NCBI GenBank assembly: GCA_947683625.1
Contig: CANTUR010000793.1
Location: 992,001-1,056,000, forward strand
Origin: Mallotus nudiflorus
Lineage: Eukaryota > Streptophyta > Magnoliopsida > Malpighiales > Euphorbiaceae
Direction: 5' to 3'
Length of the DNA: 64,000 nt
In this document: piece after piece, positions 61,989 to 64,000 of the stretch
How the letters are laid out: each line of letters starts with the position of its first letter
How positions within the stretch are numbered: position 1 is the stretch's first letter
Notes under the pieces: model-generated
What the model was told of the DNA's origin: nothing
The model's input: only the letters and a program-made list of their open reading frames with translations
The model's database searches: none
Translations under genes and position numbers: made by a program

Positions 61989-62860
61989 ATTTTATTCTTT
62001 TTTCTTTTGAAAAATAACACTTTTTTATTTTCATTTATTGCTTTCCTTAATTATTTTTTATTTGTTCTAAAGGTAACTATTACATATTAATCATTATTAT
62101 TTTCTTTTAACCATTTTACCCTCTCTTTTAATACCAACAACACATATATTAGACTGATTTAACATAATCAACAATAACAACAACACATATACTATAAATA
62201 AAATTTTTAATCTAAATAAACAAAATTTTTTTTGCTAATTCGAGAAATAAATTTTCAATATTGAATCAAAAATTTATTCTTCACTAATTAAATACAACAC
62301 ATATATCTACTAAAACATATACATTAAAATATTTACTATTAAATATTTATAAATATATTACTAACAAATATATCTAATAAAAGTTAGCAATTTTTATCAA
62401 TATACACCATATTAAATCATTTTATTTTTCAAATAAAATATAACAATTTTTACTAAATTTCAACATATTAAATCATTTTATTTTTAAACAACACACATTT
62501 TCATGTTACAAGTCACCTCTTCAAGATTAACTTTTTATTTACTCTTTTTAATAAATTAATTACTAATATTTTTTTACTTTTTTAATTATAGTTCCTTCAA
62601 TATTATGCACTCTTGTTATTATTCACAAATAGTATATAATAACTTTTACTATTATTTCAAGTTACCTATTTTATATTAAACATTTCACTTACATAATCTA
62701 CAAAATTTATTAATAATTATAACAATTATAATTTTTTTAATAAATCATTACTTAATTATTAGTGAATAAGTATTAAAAATATCATAATCATAACCACATC
62801 ATTACTTCTATAATTAGAATATTACTGATGTGATCCCCTAAAGACTTAAAAAAAATATTC
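61989..62860. other. non-coding AT-rich stretch before the MULE right end
   Basis: No gene seen; strongly T/A-rich with ACATATA-type short repeats. Confidence 0.5.
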
Positions 62861-62864
62861 AGTC

Positions 62865-62889
62865 ATACTGCCACTGCTAGTGGCAGTAT
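62865..62889. repeat. perfect 11-bp palindromic hairpin near the MULE right end
   Basis: ATACTGCCACT, loop GCT, AGTGGCAGTAT. A further partial copy TTGGCAGTATGA lies at about 62904. Located 175-200 bp inside the right terminus. Confidence 0.85.
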
Positions 62890-63063
62890 AATTATAAAGC
62901 CATTGGCAGTATGAGCAAAAAAAATTTCTCTCCCCTCCACTTCAGTAAAAAGTATCATAAATTGGGATTTTATTTCATAATATACCATAAAAAGGGAAAA
63001 ATTTTCAACTTGCCATGAAATGGGAAATTTTTTTAATTTTTACCATAATTTGGTAAATAACCC

Positions 63064-64000
63064 TTCGATATATGACGACTGGTGCGAGACTGACTGAAGG
63101 GCTGAACTGGCGATCTGGCTGAATGGCGGTGAAATAAAGAATGGCAGAAAATGAGAACAGTGATAGAACATAGAACGATGGTGAAATAAAGAGAAAGAGG
63201 TGAGGGCGACTAAAAAGAAGGGTTTTTCTTTTTGATATGAGAATCAAAATAAAGGTTCAAAACTACATTGTTTTGTTTAGGTTTCTTTAGATTTATGTAT
63301 TATTAAGTAATTAGGTTAATATCAAAATTATGAAGTATTATTATACAATTTCGTTGTTTTATTATATTTTTTTACTCAATAATAAATTAGTATTATATAT
63401 GTATTATTTTTTACTCAATAATAAATTATTATTAAATTCTATTTGTGGATGTCTTCAGTTTGATCGACCTATAACAAAAGCTCGATAATAAGAAAGTATG
63501 AGTTGGGAATGCCAGGGAAGCCCAAAACATCTCTAAAATGGACTCAAAAGCCCAAAAATACCAAAACCAAGCCTAAGCCTCAAAAGCCTAAGCTTGTAGC
63601 CTTTTAGCCTAAAGGCCCTAACCTAGCCTAGGTGAAGAGGCAATCGCCTCAATAAAGAGACGTCGCCTCTTCACCCTAGGCATTGATAAGACGACACCTC
63701 ATCAAAGAGGTGGTGTCTCTTTGCAACTACCCTCTACAACATTAATGGCAGCAGTTGGGGTTCACCTACTTTAGATTTGGGACATTCTTGAACGTAAAAG
63801 AAAATAAAAAAAAAAGAGAAAAGAGGAAATAGCCTAGGGAATGATGAAAGTATGGGGGGAGAGGGTGAGAGTGGTTTGGTTGGGAGTTGAAAAAAGACAA
63901 GGTGGAGAGAGGCTTAAAAGAAAAAAATGAAGGAATGGAAAAAGGAGGAGGACCTTTTAGTTGGACTTTTGGTATGTAAAAAAAAAAAAAGGATAAAGGG
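63064..64000. other. right flank, no supported gene
   Basis: 63073-63135 (CTGGTGCGAGACTGACTGAA, GGGCTGAACTGGCGATCTGG) resembles the sequence left of the MULE (33400-33488) in the same orientation. 63430-64000 has several GC-richer repeats, including the inverted repeat at 63627-63680, and purine-rich runs. Probably more transposon or LTR sequence, but not classified. Confidence 0.45.
63627..63680. repeat. imperfect 15-bp inverted repeat
   Basis: CCTAGGTGAAGAGGC (63627-63641) and GCCTCTTCACCCTAGG (63665-63680) pair with a single bulged base. The loop carries AATCGCCTC...GACGTC. Related GAGGTG/CACCTC words continue to 63720. Confidence 0.8.

Larger units (their letters stand above)
33489..63063. 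mobile_element. large MULE with accessory genes, interrupted by a gypsy element
   Basis: The left end GGGTTATTTACCAA (33489) and right end TTTGGTAAATAACCC (to 63063) are inverted. Similarity continues inward about 75 bp with gaps (shared ATTTCCCATTT and a GG(T/C)AA(T/G)TTGGAAAA-like block). Flanking 9-mers TGCGATCTG and TTCGATATA agree at 6 of 9, a possible decayed target duplication. Inside: accessory frame A, a MULE transposase, frames B, C and D and a PMD gene. Removing the nested gypsy element and one ACCAT leaves about 11.8 kb. MULEs carrying PMD genes are known; the whole set here is not one I recognise. Calling it a single element is inference from the termini and internal content. Confidence 0.6.

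Overview
The window is nuclear DNA of a flowering plant, most likely a eudicot. Evidence: intron-containing plant genes (an SnRK1/KIN10-type kinase, a TMEM230/DUF872 protein), plant lineages of Ty1/copia and Ty3/gypsy elements, MULE transposases, plant mobile domain (PMD) genes and very AT-rich intergenic DNA with microsatellites. The SnRK1 sequence recalls Euphorbiaceae/Malpighiales, but that is only an impression. About three quarters of the window is transposon-derived. Only one gene, the TMEM230-like gene on the minus strand (28.3-30.6 kb, with a 5' leader exon near 31.6 kb), looks intact.

Layout. 0-2.7 kb: 5' end of a copia element (minus strand), cut by the window edge and lying against a decayed MULE gene. 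2.8-7.0 kb: N-terminal part of that MULE gene, split at its start by a 3.06-kb solo LTR with a CCCCC target duplication. 7-13.3 kb: AT-rich DNA with a palindromic trinucleotide microsatellite, a MULE-type MITE with a 9-bp target duplication, a long (AT)n tract and a SINE-like fragment. 13.4-18.2 kb: complete but dead copia element, sitting in an intron of a TTI2-like ARM-repeat pseudogene (18.2-18.8 kb). 21.2-21.7 kb: a PIF/Harbinger-type MITE. 21.9-27.1 kb: an unprocessed SnRK1-alpha pseudogene with all ten coding exons. 28.3-31.8 kb: the TMEM230-like gene, whose leader intron holds a second partial copy of the SnRK1 first exon.

33.5-63.1 kb is best read as one large MULE (about 11.8 kb before later insertion). 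It has diverged terminal inverted repeats, a decayed transposase, four unrecognised or weakly recognised accessory reading frames and a PMD gene. A 17.8-kb Tat/Ogre-lineage gypsy element with an ACCAT target duplication is nested inside it. That gypsy element carries the antisense PMD-like frame known from its lineage and a 36-bp minisatellite of about 31 copies, each with a short stem-loop, before its 3' LTR. Two unrelated transposon classes nested in each other therefore both carry PMD-type genes.

Most element frames are broken, and many stops lie where Gln or Trp codons are expected. This fits C-to-T decay of methylated elements. The multi-ORF MULE is the best candidate for something undescribed; the minisatellite and the SnRK1 pseudogene with its 72-bp duplications at a splice site come next.
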